Below are positions 1 to 8,688 of a stretch of DNA of 64,000 bases, piece after piece. The stretch is from NCBI GenBank assembly GCA_002336805.1, contig DDEZ01000002.1:682001-746000 (forward strand), read 5' to 3'. Under the pieces are notes generated by a model. The model did not search any database, was not told the origin of the DNA, and saw only the letters and a program-made list of their open reading frames with translations. The first letter of the stretch is position 1; each line of letters starts with the position of its first letter. Position numbers and translations under genes: made by a program. The DNA comes from Bacteroidetes bacterium UBA1941 (GTDB lineage Bacteria; Bacteroidota; Bacteroidia; Chitinophagales; LD1).

Positions 1-3000
1 GCAGATATGAATGAGGTGGAAGGTGTCGTTTTTGCCGTCACCATTCGGGCTGAATGCGTTTGGTATGGCTATATGCACCAGGCAGAGAGAGTCACATGAC
101 TCGCCCAATACTATGATACTATGGCGTACCGGGCAGAAGGTATCTGAGATCAATACGCTATAAGTATCGGCCTGGTAGACCACCACCTCAGAAGCATATA
201 CCGAAGAGTCCGTGAACCCCGTGCTCCATATAAAGTTTCGCGGCAGGCCGGTGGTATCTGTGAGAGATGCAAAAAGGATGACACTATCCCGCTCCTCATT
301 GCACAGAGCGGAGTCCGGCGCCATGAGGTCAAAGGCAGGTGCCTGGCGCGTATAGATATAGAAACTATCGGTGGCAGCACCACAGCTATTGGCCATGCGC
401 ACCCAGTAGATACCCTGCGTGCTGATCTGCACTACGGAGTCAGTAGAGCCTGTAGACCAGACGGAGTGTGCATTGTGGCTATTCAGCGTAAGGGTGGATG
501 GCAGGCATATAAAGGTATCTACTGTGGCCGCGCTGCGGAGTGTGTCTTCTACCACCAGCGTATGTTTTGAACTATCTACGCACTGGGCCAGGTAGGAGTA
601 GAGTGTGATATGATAGGTGCCGGGAGTAGAGGCTATAAATGCGGTATCAGTAGTATATCCATACGTCACGCCATTGATCACCCATTTGTAGTGCGAGGCT
701 GCGAGGCTTTGATTGGTCATGGTCACACGGACTGCCGGGCCACGGCATACCACGCTATCTGAGAGTGCAAACGCGCTGCCTATGGCGCACGTCGTGGCAC
801 AGGTATCTACTATAGCTACGGAGAAGCTGCGGCTCGTACCGCAGTCATCAGCTACGATCATGGTGTATACACCTGCACGCAGGCCCGGGAAGGTATCCTG
901 TGTGCTGGTCACCGTGCGCGTAGGATAGCCGGTGATAGAGATAGTATATGGAGCCGTGCCTCCTAGTATCGTGTACGGCAGATTGGCAGTGGCAGTGCCA
1001 CCGCAGACCTCCTGCTGTACGGATACCACATTAGGTATAGGGCGCACGTGTACGAATATCATGGCTGTATCCAGCGGGCAGAGCGTATCATAGCGCGCTG
1101 GTAGATTGAAGATGGTAGTATTGGACAGGTACACACTGACTGTAAAGAGTCCCGTATCAGCTACTACGAATGTGCCGGTGTTATTGCCGCCATAGTACAC
1201 ACCATCTTTCACCAATGTGAAATATTGGCCCTGCGATGTATTGCAGGTCGATATGTTAGGTGTCACACTTGCATTGATCTGAGACTGGCCGGTACACTCG
1301 AGGCGGTAGGTCACATTTACATCATAATGATATGCGGGCAGATTGTATGGTATGGAGCAGCCACTGTCGGATACGAGGTTGTAGTTGCCCACAGGTACAT
1401 TGGAGAAAAGGATAGGAGAGCCGGTAGGGCGCGGCAGGCGCTCTGAGTATATCTGGCCGCTGGCCGTACTGACCAGGGTAAACGTCTCAGGAGATGCCAT
1501 ATAAGGCTGGAATATAGCATAGGCAAAATGGCACGAGGAGTCCATCATAGGCGCTGCACATTTGCCACCAAAGAATGGCATGGTGATATATGCCCGTCCG
1601 TCCCGGCATAGGTCATGGTGCCCCACTACGGTCAGGCTGCCGGCAGGCATGTGGTAGAATATAGGCCTATTGGCGGTCTGGGTCTGTATCAGTGTCGTAC
1701 CGTTATAAACGCTGTATTGCACCGGAGGGACAAATACAGGTGGGTCAGACATAGCCACAAAATCACTGCAGGTAAAAGCACTATCTCGTATGATCAGCTG
1801 GCCCCAGTGCGTAGTATAGTGCGTAGTGTAGTCAAAGCCGCATGCATCCTGTATCCTGATAGTATAGGCTACACCGGTATCTATATTTTGAAATACTGGT
1901 ACGGGAGTGGAGTACACAGTATCCTTTTGCACAGGAGTACAGCTCAGGCAGGTCAGTATGACCGGATAGCAATAGTTGATCTGATTGTGCCGGAAGTGCA
2001 GCATGCTATCAAAGGGGCATACGTCCTCAAAGAAAAGCGTGTCATCCTGATTGCACGGCAGGGTGATGCTCTGGGTATTGCCACAGCTATCAGTGACGGT
2101 GAAAGTATAAGGCTGATTGAGCGGCAGGCCACTGACGGAGATATTGTGATTAGGGCTATGCTGTGTGCCTGTAGGGCCAGTCACGGTGAACGGACCCAGG
2201 GAACTACCACCTATGGATACCACTGCGCTACCCGTGGAGCAATCGCTGAGGCCGTTCAGGTTCAGGTCATGGGCATTGAGCACGGCTACGGCCCGGGTAC
2301 CACAGCGGTCAGTCATGGTGACTGTATCCGGCTTGCAGCTCTTAGGTACGCCAAAGATGCCTGTCGTATTGGTATAAGACTGGCCACCGCTGCTGAGGTG
2401 AAAACTGTATGGCGGCGCGCTGCCTGTGACGATAGTAGTGTAGATACTGTCCAGTGTGCCGGATGTATTGGCCGAGATCTGTATAGCAGGCGAGGGGATG
2501 ATGAGGTCTATCTGCGCTGTGGTAAAGATATTGGAGCAGGAATCCATGACCCGCACCCAATAGTGGCCTGTGCAGACACAAAATATATTTGAGCTCTGAT
2601 ATGGTCCAAAGCCGACATTGGTGCCCTGAGAGGAGATGGCGTACTGATAGGGAGGCCGGCCACCGGACACGGATACCTGTATACAGTTATTGGGTGTGAT
2701 AGAGGCGGTGAGTACAGGGAAAGTATAGTTGCCCCCTACTGTGGCAGTGGCAAAGGCTACCCCACCGGCGGCGTCTACCACCTTGATAGTATAGGTGCCC
2801 CTGGGCAAAGTCTGAAAAGTAGAAGCCAGCGGCGGCAGAGCTATAGGATAGGTGATATTGGGGTAAGACGGGCCGCTGACTATCGTAAAGACATATGGAC
2901 CGGTACCTCCGGAGGCTGCCACATGTATCGTGCCGTCATTGAAACAGCGGGACACCGTACTGGTAGTATCTGTGATAACTACCTGAGCCATAAGGTTGAA

Positions 3001-3045
3001 AGAGAAAATAAGGGCTACGAATGTGTATAGTAGTCTGGTCATCAT
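1..3045 (-). CDS. Large secreted SprB-like repeat protein with gliding-motility/T9SS C-terminal domain (3' end outside window)
   Basis: The frame is open from ATG at 3045 (second ATG at 3042) to the window edge, giving 1015 visible residues. A signal peptide of about 21 residues ends in LMAQ. The first segment (CFNDGTIHVAASGGTGPY) is SprB-like. Many Ser/Thr-rich beta-sandwich-like segments with Cys pairs follow. The last visible residues (IPNAFSPNGDGKNDTF) are the start of the gliding-motility-associated C-terminal domain (CHU_C), so perhaps 80 residues are missing. This domain type directs proteins out through the type IX secretion system. I infer a surface or secreted adhesin-like protein; the ligand is unknown. 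It is divergent from infA. Confidence 0.85.
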   Translation of the reverse strand, partial: MMTRLLYTFVALIFSFNLMAQVVITDTTSTVSRCFNDGTIHVAASGGTGPYVFTIVSGPSYPNITYPIALPPLASTFQTLPRGTYTIKVVDAAGGVAFATATVGGNYTFPVLTASITPNNCIQVSVSGGRPPYQYAISSQGTNVGFGPYQSSNIFCVCTGHYWVRVMDSCSNIFTTAQIDLIIPSPAIQISANTSGTLDSIYTTIVTGSAPPYSFHLSSGGQSYTNTTGIFGVPKSCKPDTVTMTDRCGTRAVAVLNAHDLNLNGLSDCSTGSAVVSIGGSSLGPFTVTGPTGTQHSPNHNISVSGLPLNQPYTFTVTDSCGNTQSITLPCNQDDTLFFEDVCPFDSMLHFRHNQINYCYPVILTCLSCTPVQKDTVYSTPVPVFQNIDTGVAYTIRIQDACGFDYTTHYTTHWGQLIIRDSAFTCSDFVAMSDPPVFVPPVQYSVYNGTTLIQTQTANRPIFYHMPAGSLTVVGHHDLCRDGRAYITMPFFGGKCAAPMMDSSCHFAYAIFQPYMASPETFTLVSTASGQIYSERLPRPTGSPILFSNVPVGNYNLVSDSGCSIPYNLPAYHYDVNVTYRLECTGQSQINASVTPNISTCNTSQGQYFTLVKDGVYYGGNNTGTFVVADTGLFTVSVYLSNTTIFNLPARYDTLCPLDTAMIFVHVRPIPNVVSVQQEVCGGTATANLPYTILGGTAPYTISITGYPTRTVTSTQDTFPGLRAGVYTMIVADDCGTSRSFSVAIVDTCATTCAIGSAFALSDSVVCRGPAVRVTMTNQSLAASHYKWVINGVTYGYTTDTAFIASTPGTYHITLYSYLAQCVDSSKHTLVVEDTLRSAATVDTFICLPSTLTLNSHNAHSVWSTGSTDSVVQISTQGIYWVRMANSCGAATDSFYIYTRQAPAFDLMAPDSALCNEERDSVILFASLTDTTGLPRNFIWSTGFTDSSVYASEVVVYQADTYSVLISDTFCPVRHSIIVLGESCDSLCLVHIAIPNAFSPNGDGKNDTFHLIHIC

Positions 3046-3175
3046 AGTGGGCTATTGCCTCAAAAATAAGTCATTTGTGGCTCCGATCAGAAACTTTATT
3101 TTTTCTGCTATGTGCAACCAAAATTTAACGATTTGAGTCGGAGGCACCCCCTCCCAAATTAATTGTACATAAAAA

Positions 3176-3206
3176 TTTGTCGGCTTGTTGATAAGTTATA
3201 TATTTG
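3176..3206 (+). promoter_or_regulatory. Bacteroidota-type promoter of infA block
   Basis: TTTG at 3176-3179, 19 bases, then TATATTTG at 3199-3206: an exact match to the Bacteroidota sigma-A consensus TTTG-N19-TAnnTTTG. It is followed directly by GCAGTCC, as at the rplE promoter. It lies 30 bases upstream of the infA start and would drive infA to rplQ. Confidence 0.8.
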
Positions 3207-3236
3207 CAGTCCTTTTATAAAAGGGGTAGTATCTGC

Positions 3237-3455
3237 ATGGCAAAACAAGACTTGATCGTACAAGACGGAACAATCATCGAAGCGCTTAGCAACGCTATGT
3301 TCCGCGCTAAATTGGAAAACGGTCATGAGCTCATCTGCCACATATCCGGCAAGATGAGGATGAACTATATCAAGATACTCCCCGGAGACCGCGTACAGGT
3401 AGAAATGAGCCCGTACGATCTCAATAAAGGCAGGATTACATTCAGGTACAAATAA
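3237..3455 (+). CDS. infA: Translation initiation factor IF-1
   Basis: 72 residues, the usual IF-1 length, starting MAKQDLIVQDG. It is one S1-like OB fold, with the typical NAMFRAKLENGH and GRITFRYK segments. IF-1 binds the 30S A site during initiation. An upstream in-frame ATG at 3204 lies inside the promoter, so the start at 3237 is preferred; AAGGGG at 3220-3225 is a possible weak ribosome binding site. It is the first gene of the alpha-type ribosomal block. In most relatives it follows secY-map, which here lie 15 kb away. Confidence 0.97.
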   Translation: MAKQDLIVQDGTIIEALSNAMFRAKLENGHELICHISGKMRMNYIKILPGDRVQVEMSPYDLNKGRITFRYK

Positions 3456-3473
3456 TAAAGACAACCGAAAGCA

Positions 3474-3590
3474 ATGAAAGTAAGGGCATCCATCAAGAAG
3501 AGGAGCGTAGACTGCAAGATAGTCCGCCGCAAGGGAGTTCTCTATGTGATAAACAAGAAGAACCCTAAATTCAAACAAAGACAAGGTTAA
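3474..3590 (+). CDS. rpmJ: Ribosomal protein L36 (bL36), zinc-free form
   Basis: 38 residues starting MKVRASIKKRS and ending KFKQRQG, the typical L36 size. The zinc form needs three Cys and one His; only one Cys (residue 14) is present, so this is the zinc-independent type. It lies 18 bases after infA and 27 bases before rpsM, so all three are surely co-transcribed. It binds 23S rRNA in the large subunit. Confidence 0.95.
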   Translation: MKVRASIKKRSVDCKIVRRKGVLYVINKKNPKFKQRQG

Positions 3591-3617
3591 TTAACAATTA
3601 AACACGCACAATAAAGC

Positions 3618-3995
3618 ATGGCACGTATCTCAGGCGTAGACTTACCAAAAAATAAAAGAGGCGAAATAGGCTTGACCTATATCTATGGTATCGGCAGGAC
3701 CACTGCTAAGAAGATCCTCGACTCTATCGGAGTAGATGTGAATACCAAAGTAAAGGACTGGAATGATGAAAACATCAACGGTATCCTGACTTATATCGCC
3801 AATAATCTGAAGCTCGAGGGTGAGCTCCGTGGTGAGACGCAGCAAAACATCAAGCGCCTCCAGGACATCGGTAGCTACCGTGGTATCCGCCATCGTAAGG
3901 GTCTCCCTGTGCGTGGCCAGCGTACCAGCACCAATGCACGTACTCGTAAGGGTAAGCGTAAGACGGTAGCAGGCAAGAAGATGGTAACTAAGTAA
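3618..3995 (+). CDS. rpsM: Ribosomal protein S13 (uS13)
   Basis: 125 residues. Diagnostic segments are RISGVDLPKNKR at the N-terminus, the helix-two-turn-helix region, and SYRGIRHRKGLPVRGQRT near the C-terminus, followed by a basic tail. S13 sits in the 30S head and contacts tRNA and the 50S subunit. The order infA-rpmJ-rpsM-rpsK-rpsD-rpoA-rplQ is the conserved alpha-operon order. Confidence 0.98.
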   Translation: MARISGVDLPKNKRGEIGLTYIYGIGRTTAKKILDSIGVDVNTKVKDWNDENINGILTYIANNLKLEGELRGETQQNIKRLQDIGSYRGIRHRKGLPVRGQRTSTNARTRKGKRKTVAGKKMVTK

Positions 3996-4061
3996 TCTGA
4001 ATAAATAAACTGCCTGTAGGGTTCTTAGTTTCCCATCAGGTCGAAAATCTCAAAATCTAAA

Positions 4062-4472
4062 ATGGCAAAACAGCAAACAAAGCAGGACTCAGCTAAGGCG
4101 AAAGCCAAGAAAAGGGTCGTGAAAGTAGACAGCGAAGGCAAAGTCTTCATCAGCGCTACTTTCAATAACATCATCATCTCCTTTACCAACATGAATGGTC
4201 AGGTGATCTCCTGGTCTAGTGCAGGTAAGGTAGGTTTCCGTGGTTCTAAGAAGAATACTCCATACGCCGCTCAGCTCGCTGCTGCAGAGGCTGCCAAGGT
4301 GGCTCATGACGCCGGCCTGCGCAAGGTAGAAGTATTCGTACATGGCCCGGGTGCCGGCAGGGAGTCTGCTATCCGCTCGGTACATACTTCTGGTATCGAA
4401 GTGACGCTGATCAATGATACCACACCTATTCCTCACAACGGCTGCCGTGCCCCTAAGAAGAGGAGGGTTTAG
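4062..4472 (+). CDS. rpsK: Ribosomal protein S11 (uS11)
   Basis: 136 residues. A Lys-rich N-terminal extension of about 15 residues precedes the conserved body. Signatures are GPGAGRESAIR and the C-terminal TPIPHNGCRAPKKRRV. S11 lies on the 30S platform near the E site. It follows rpsM by 66 bases. The body is essentially canonical, with a slightly longer N-terminus than the common 125-130 residue form. Confidence 0.98.
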   Translation: MAKQQTKQDSAKAKAKKRVVKVDSEGKVFISATFNNIIISFTNMNGQVISWSSAGKVGFRGSKKNTPYAAQLAAAEAAKVAHDAGLRKVEVFVHGPGAGRESAIRSVHTSGIEVTLINDTTPIPHNGCRAPKKRRV

Positions 4473-4513
4473 TCACTGATCCATTTAGATAAACACAAGA
4501 AGAATAAAAAGAT

Positions 4514-5119
4514 ATGGCAAGATATACAGGCCCTAAAACGAGGATCGCTCGCAAATTTGGTGAGGCAATTTTCGGTACTGACAAATACTTTGACAAAAGA
4601 GGATATGCTCCGGGCCAGCACGGTCTGTCTAAGAAGCGCAAAACTCCATCTGAGTACGCTATACAGCTGGCTGAAAAGCAAAAAGCTAAATATACATACG
4701 GTCTCCTCGAGAGGCAGTTCCGGAATCTGTTTGAGAAGGCTAGCCGCAAGAAGGGTGTGACAGGTGAGAACCTCCTGAAGCTGCTCGAAGCAAGGCTCGA
4801 CAATACCATTTTCCGTCTCGGTTTCGCCAAGTCGCGCAACCAGGCCCGCCAGCTGGTAGGCCACAAGCACGTGACTGTGAATGGTGATGTGGTAAACATC
4901 CCGTCATACACCCTCCGTCCTGGTGACAAGGTAGCTATCCGTGAAAGGTCTAAGAACCTCGACGTGGTACAGACATCTATCACTGGCAAGGGCAAGAAGT
5001 TTAACTGGCTGGTAGTAGACGAGAAGGCTGTAGAAGGTACTTTCGTAGACTTCCCTGATCGTGACCAGATCCCTGAGAATATCAACGAGCAGCTCATCGT
5101 CGAGCTTTACTCTAAGTAA
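4514..5119 (+). CDS. rpsD: Ribosomal protein S4 (uS4)
   Basis: 201 residues starting MARYTGPKTRIARKFGE. The S4 RNA-binding domain (RLDNTIFRLGFAKSRNQ, then GHKHVTVNG) lies at about residues 95-155. S4 is a primary 16S rRNA binder and in many bacteria represses its own alpha operon. No zinc-binding Cys cluster is visible at the N-terminus, so this is the zinc-free form. It is in the operon between rpsK and rpoA. Confidence 0.98.
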   Translation: MARYTGPKTRIARKFGEAIFGTDKYFDKRGYAPGQHGLSKKRKTPSEYAIQLAEKQKAKYTYGLLERQFRNLFEKASRKKGVTGENLLKLLEARLDNTIFRLGFAKSRNQARQLVGHKHVTVNGDVVNIPSYTLRPGDKVAIRERSKNLDVVQTSITGKGKKFNWLVVDEKAVEGTFVDFPDRDQIPENINEQLIVELYSK

Positions 5120-5201
5120 TTCTCTGAGTGGAGCTGACCCGCCAGACCAGGGCAAAATGATCTGAGGTATTAATTTTCAGAACGAAACAAACAAAACATA
5201 T

Positions 5202-6191
5202 ATGGCAATATTAAGCTTCCAAAAACCAGATAAAATAACATTACAGAAGTCTACAGATTTCGAAGGTACTTTTGAGTTCAAACCTCTCGAGCCGGGCTTT
5301 GGTGTGACAGTGGGCAACGCTCTCCGCCGTGTACTGTTATCTTCTTTGGAAGGCTATGCTATCTCTGGTATCAAGGTATCAGGTGTGGACCATGAGTTCT
5401 CTACCATAAAGGGTGTGATCGAAGACGTGACTGAGATCGTACTGAACCTTAAGCAAGTTCGCCTCAAGAGGGTAATGGATGACGACAACAATAACGATAA
5501 GATATACATATCGCTGAAGGGTGTAGAGCAGTTTAAGGCTGAGCACATCGAGAAGCACACTAACGTATATCAGGTGATGAACCCGGACCTCGTGATCTGC
5601 AATATGAATAGCAGCGTACACGTAGAGATGGAGCTCACTATCAGCAAGGGCCGCGGCTATGTACCAGCTGACGAAAATGCAGGTGGTGGCCAGCCAGGCT
5701 TCATCGCTATCGACTCTATCTTCACCCCTATCAAGAATGTGAAGTATGCAGTAGAAAACTTCCGTGTAGACCAGCGTGTAGACTTCGAGAAACTGATCCT
5801 CGATGTGACCACAGATGGCACTATCAATCCTGAGGAGGCAGTAAAGGAGGCATCACGCATCCTGATCCAGCACCTCATGCTGATCACTGACGAGCATATC
5901 ACTTTTGACGCTCCTGCAGCGGTAGAGAATGAGATGGTAGATGAGCACATCCTGCACATGAGGAAGCTGCTCAAGACACCTCTCGAGGACCTGGACCTGT
6001 CAGTACGCGCATTCAACTGCCTGAAGGCGGCTAAGATCAACTCTCTGGAAGAGCTGGTATCTTTCAATACAAACGACCTCCTGAAGTTCCGCAACTTCGG
6101 TAAGAAGTCACTCGTAGAGATCGAAGCCCTGCTGCATGAGAAAGGCCTGCACTTTGGCATGGAGCTCAGCAAGTACAAGCTGGACGAGTGA
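5202..6191 (+). CDS. rpoA: RNA polymerase alpha subunit
   Basis: 329 residues. The N-terminal dimerisation domain (about 1-235) carries the LEPGFGVTVGNALRRVLL motif. A linker follows, then the C-terminal DNA/activator-binding domain (about 250-329) with LSVRAFNCLKAAKINSLEEL and FGKKSLVEIE. The length is normal. It is co-transcribed with rpsD and rplQ, as in most bacteria. Confidence 0.98.
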   Translation: MAILSFQKPDKITLQKSTDFEGTFEFKPLEPGFGVTVGNALRRVLLSSLEGYAISGIKVSGVDHEFSTIKGVIEDVTEIVLNLKQVRLKRVMDDDNNNDKIYISLKGVEQFKAEHIEKHTNVYQVMNPDLVICNMNSSVHVEMELTISKGRGYVPADENAGGGQPGFIAIDSIFTPIKNVKYAVENFRVDQRVDFEKLILDVTTDGTINPEEAVKEASRILIQHLMLITDEHITFDAPAAVENEMVDEHILHMRKLLKTPLEDLDLSVRAFNCLKAAKINSLEELVSFNTNDLLKFRNFGKKSLVEIEALLHEKGLHFGMELSKYKLDE

Positions 6192-6194
6192 TCC

Positions 6195-6240
6195 TATTAG
6201 ACAAGAGATATTAGACAAGACATTAGACAAAGAAAGACAA
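6195..6240 (+). repeat. Heptad-periodic AGAC repeat between rpoA and rplQ
   Basis: AGAC or AGAT begins at 6199, 6206, 6213, then after a phase break at 6218 and 6225, and again at 6235. Most intervals are exactly seven bases. The stretch fills most of the 64-base rpoA-rplQ spacer. The complementary motif GTCT occurs with the same seven-base period at 33306-33340. Confidence 0.6.
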
Positions 6241-6255
6241 GAAAATCTATAAGAA

Positions 6256-6765
6256 ATGAGACACGGAGATAAAGTAAATAACCTCGGACGTACTACAGCT
6301 CACAGGCATGCCCTCATGAGGAACCTCGCCATAGCGCTGTTCACTCACAAGAGGATCTTCACTACACTGGCTAAGGCTAAGGCGCTCCGCGGTTTCGCAG
6401 AGCAGCTGATCACCAAGAGCAAGACTGACTCTACACACAGCCGCCGTCTGGCATTCAGCTATCTGAATGACAAGGATGCGGTGAAGGAACTCTTCGGCGT
6501 GATCGCTGCCAAGGTAGGCGAGCGTCCGGGTGGCTACACACGCGTGATCAAGACTGGCTTCCGTGCAGGTGATGCTGCAGAGATGGCCATGATCGAGCTG
6601 GTAGACTTTAACGAGATCTACACTCAGAATAAGAACGCTGCCAAGTCTGCAGAGCCTAAGAAGAAGACCCGCCGTAGCGGTGGTGCTACCAAGGCTGCTG
6701 GTACAGCTAAGAAGGCTCCGGCCAAGAAAGCTGCCGCTGCTGAAGAAGCTGCTCCTGAAGAATAA
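6256..6765 (+). CDS. rplQ: Ribosomal protein L17 (bL17) with Lys/Ala tail
   Basis: 169 residues starting MRHGDKVNNLGRTTAHRHAL, the L17 signature. The conserved core ends near residue 120. The last 40-50 residues are a low-complexity Lys/Ala/Glu tail (AAGTAKKAPAKKAAAAEEAA) that E. coli L17 lacks but many Bacteroidota L17 proteins have. It is the last gene of the block, followed by a strong terminator. Confidence 0.97.
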   Translation: MRHGDKVNNLGRTTAHRHALMRNLAIALFTHKRIFTTLAKAKALRGFAEQLITKSKTDSTHSRRLAFSYLNDKDAVKELFGVIAAKVGERPGGYTRVIKTGFRAGDAAEMAMIELVDFNEIYTQNKNAAKSAEPKKKTRRSGGATKAAGTAKKAPAKKAAAAEEAAPEE

Positions 6766-6790
6766 TCATAACCTTTCAGGTTTCGATATT

Positions 6791-6825
6791 ACAAAGCCCT
6801 CCAGATGGAGGGCTTTGTGTTTTAT
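6791..6825 (+). terminator. Rho-independent terminator after rplQ
   Basis: 12-base stem ACAAAGCCCTCC, loop AGAT, then GGAGGGCTTTGT and a T-rich tail. It ends the infA-rplQ transcript. Confidence 0.85.
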
Positions 6826-6931
6826 GAGGTAGCTCAAGCATGATGATGAGGAATGTCTATCCGCCCATAGACAAAATCTATGCACAGGCAGATAGATATT
6901 CACTAGCTTCACAATCGCAAAAATCAAAGAA

Positions 6932-7252
6932 ATGGCAGTAAACACGCTCACAGACACAGACTTTCAGAATAACCTCCAGCAGCACGATAAGGTGATAGTA
7001 AAATATTATGCCGACTGGTGTGGCTCATGCAAACTTTTTGCTCCTAAATTCAAAAGGCTGTCCGGCGATGAGCGTTTCGCAGGGGTGGAATTTGTAGAGG
7101 TCAATGCTGAAGAAAATCCTGAAGCGCGCAAGGCGGCAAACGTAGACAACCTGCCATTCATAGCTACTTTCAAAAATGGCCAGCTGGTCAAGGGCGAAGC
7201 TACCTCCAAGGAAGATTTTGTAGTCGGCATGCTCACAGAGCTGGCATCCTGA
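6932..7252 (+). CDS. Thioredoxin-family protein
   Basis: 106 residues, a single thioredoxin fold without signal peptide, so cytoplasmic. The active site is WCGSCK (about residues 29-34), with Ser in place of the common Pro or His between the cysteines. The cis-Pro loop is NLPFIATF rather than the usual P-T form. This suggests a dithiol reductase-like protein with altered redox potential rather than the main thioredoxin. The next gene, 32 bases downstream, is a small protein commonly found beside thioredoxins in this phylum. Confidence 0.88.
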   Translation: MAVNTLTDTDFQNNLQQHDKVIVKYYADWCGSCKLFAPKFKRLSGDERFAGVEFVEVNAEENPEARKAANVDNLPFIATFKNGQLVKGEATSKEDFVVGMLTELAS

Positions 7253-7284
7253 TCCTATTTTACCTAACCTCAAAACTAAGATAT

Positions 7285-7527
7285 ATGCAGATCCCAGTGA
7301 TCAAACATCTGTCAGAAACCTATACAATAGATGTGCTGCGCGCAGCTGAAGATGCGATCATAAATGAGCAGGCTCCCGCCATAGAGATACAAGGCAAAGA
7401 TGAAGGCGAGCAGCTCACACATGTGCTGGCCGCCATAGAGATACTGAATGATATGGAGAAAAGCGGTATAGACTATCGCACGGCACTACGCAACTATACT
7501 CAGCGGGTGCGCAACTCTATCAGCTAG
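7285..7527 (+). CDS. Small conserved protein next to thioredoxin (DUF6952-like)
   Basis: 80 residues, starting MQIPVIKHLSE and predicted mostly helical, without signal peptide or Cys. The start (M-x-[IL]-PVIKHL) resembles, from memory, a small Bacteroidota family annotated as DUF6952 that lies beside thioredoxin and peroxiredoxin genes. The function is unknown; position suggests a redox role. The stop codon lies only 2 bases from the stop of the convergent gene at 7530. Confidence 0.65.
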   Translation: MQIPVIKHLSETYTIDVLRAAEDAIINEQAPAIEIQGKDEGEQLTHVLAAIEILNDMEKSGIDYRTALRNYTQRVRNSIS

Positions 7528-7529
7528 GC

Positions 7530-8123
7530 TCAGGGTTTGAAATTAGGATCTGCAGCGCTGCGGTTCTTCTTGATATTATTGTATATCGCGCTGATGGGGT
7601 TGTAGAACTTAGCTTTTTCTTTGTGTATATACTTAGGAGCATCAATACCGGCTATAGTTACCGGTTTGCCCATTCCCGTTCCTTTTATAAACTGATCTGC
7701 AAACTCCTCCTTATTGTGAAAGGGATAAATGGTAACCTGTTTCAAGGAGTATATGTCTTCTACTAGTTGTATCGTAAATGTGTATTTGTCCCTCTCTGAT
7801 ATGGCACTGACCGGTATAGTCTTGGGTATGTACCCGAGAGCCGAGAATCGCAGCGTATCCGTAGGATAAATGTACATGGTAAACTTGCCATCCTGATCAG
7901 AGGTCACGCCCTTCTTTTGATTGGTGATCCATACGTTAGCAAAGGGCACGCTCCCGCTGGTCTTCAGGTCAGCGACCTGGCCTTTGATCATGTATTTACC
8001 TTCTGTAAACTCGAAGTTCAGCTGGGCATGTGCCATGGTGGCCATGAGCGCCAGCCCGATGATCAGGCACAGCCGGTGCAGGCGGGGATAGGCCAGAAAG
8101 AAAGTATGGTTCGGGATTTTCAC
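7530..8123 (-). CDS. Exported protein with carboxypeptidase-regulatory-like domain
   Basis: About 197 residues from GTG at 8123, or 214 from ATG at 8174. The GTG is preferred because TACATTTG (8129-8136, minus strand), a perfect -7 promoter element, lies just before it. A hydrophobic signal segment (CLIIGLALMATMAHAQ) is followed by a beta-sandwich fold of the type found at the N-terminus of TonB-dependent receptors: GQVADLKTSGSVPFANVWI, then VTSDQDGKFTMYI. The domain stands alone here. Likely periplasmic or outer-membrane associated; precise role unknown. Confidence 0.75.
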   Translation of the reverse strand: MKIPNHTFFLAYPRLHRLCLIIGLALMATMAHAQLNFEFTEGKYMIKGQVADLKTSGSVPFANVWITNQKKGVTSDQDGKFTMYIYPTDTLRFSALGYIPKTIPVSAISERDKYTFTIQLVEDIYSLKQVTIYPFHNKEEFADQFIKGTGMGKPVTIAGIDAPKYIHKEKAKFYNPISAIYNNIKKNRSAADPNFKP

Positions 8124-8217
8124 TGTATCAAATGTAGCAAAAACGCCAGCACTGCCATCGTAGTATATCTGCATTAAGGATATTTGTGAGCCATGATAAA
8201 GCGCCTATATTCATGTC

Positions 8218-8685
8218 ATGAATAAAAGTGCATTTGCCTCTCTCGGACTGATACTTATAGCAGTAGCTATCCTCTCATCCTGCGCCAAAACAAGCAATGA
8301 TCCTTTCGATCCTTTTGTAGGAGATTTCAAAGGCACACTGTCTGACTCTGATCTGGTGACTCACCAGGTCAAACAGCATCCCGTCTATCCGGTTCATATA
8401 AACAAGCTCACCTCTGACCGTATAGGCCTGGGCTCTGACAGTGCAGGGCTCATCGACTTCTATGCCGATGTCACGATCAGTGGTGCAGATATGAGCGGCG
8501 GGATACCAGGTCAGTCTGCAGATACTATCACGCTGCAGGGTATTGCTGCGGCTGGCCTCGGTCTGCCATCTGGTACTACCCTGGCCTATACCGGCGCGTC
8601 AAAGCAACTCGTATTCGCATACAGGGTAGGCTATACCACTATGCCTGGTGGCAGGATACTGGTGTACAAGGGTACGAAGCAGTAG
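8218..8685 (+). CDS. Small lipoprotein of unknown function
   Basis: 155 residues. The N-terminus is a lipoprotein signal with lipobox LSSC (Cys 22), so it is anchored in the envelope. The mature part is beta-rich, with GDFKGTLS near its start and the closing GGRILVYKGTKQ, which fits a small beta-barrel or lipocalin-like fold; I do not recognise a family. It is divergent from the 7530 gene and ends 3 bases before the convergent 8689 gene. Confidence 0.75.
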   Translation: MNKSAFASLGLILIAVAILSSCAKTSNDPFDPFVGDFKGTLSDSDLVTHQVKQHPVYPVHINKLTSDRIGLGSDSAGLIDFYADVTISGADMSGGIPGQSADTITLQGIAAAGLGLPSGTTLAYTGASKQLVFAYRVGYTTMPGGRILVYKGTKQ

Positions 8686-8688
8686 ACG

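Noticed and set aside
1615..2592. A 325-residue plus-strand open frame opposite the first large gene
   Set aside because: It is antisense to a clear T9SS cargo protein, has no family-like motif or promoter, and is rich in Arg, Cys and Tyr as expected from a shadow frame.
4453..5097. A 214-residue minus-strand frame over rpsD
   Set aside because: Antisense to an unmistakable ribosomal gene; no homology-like features.
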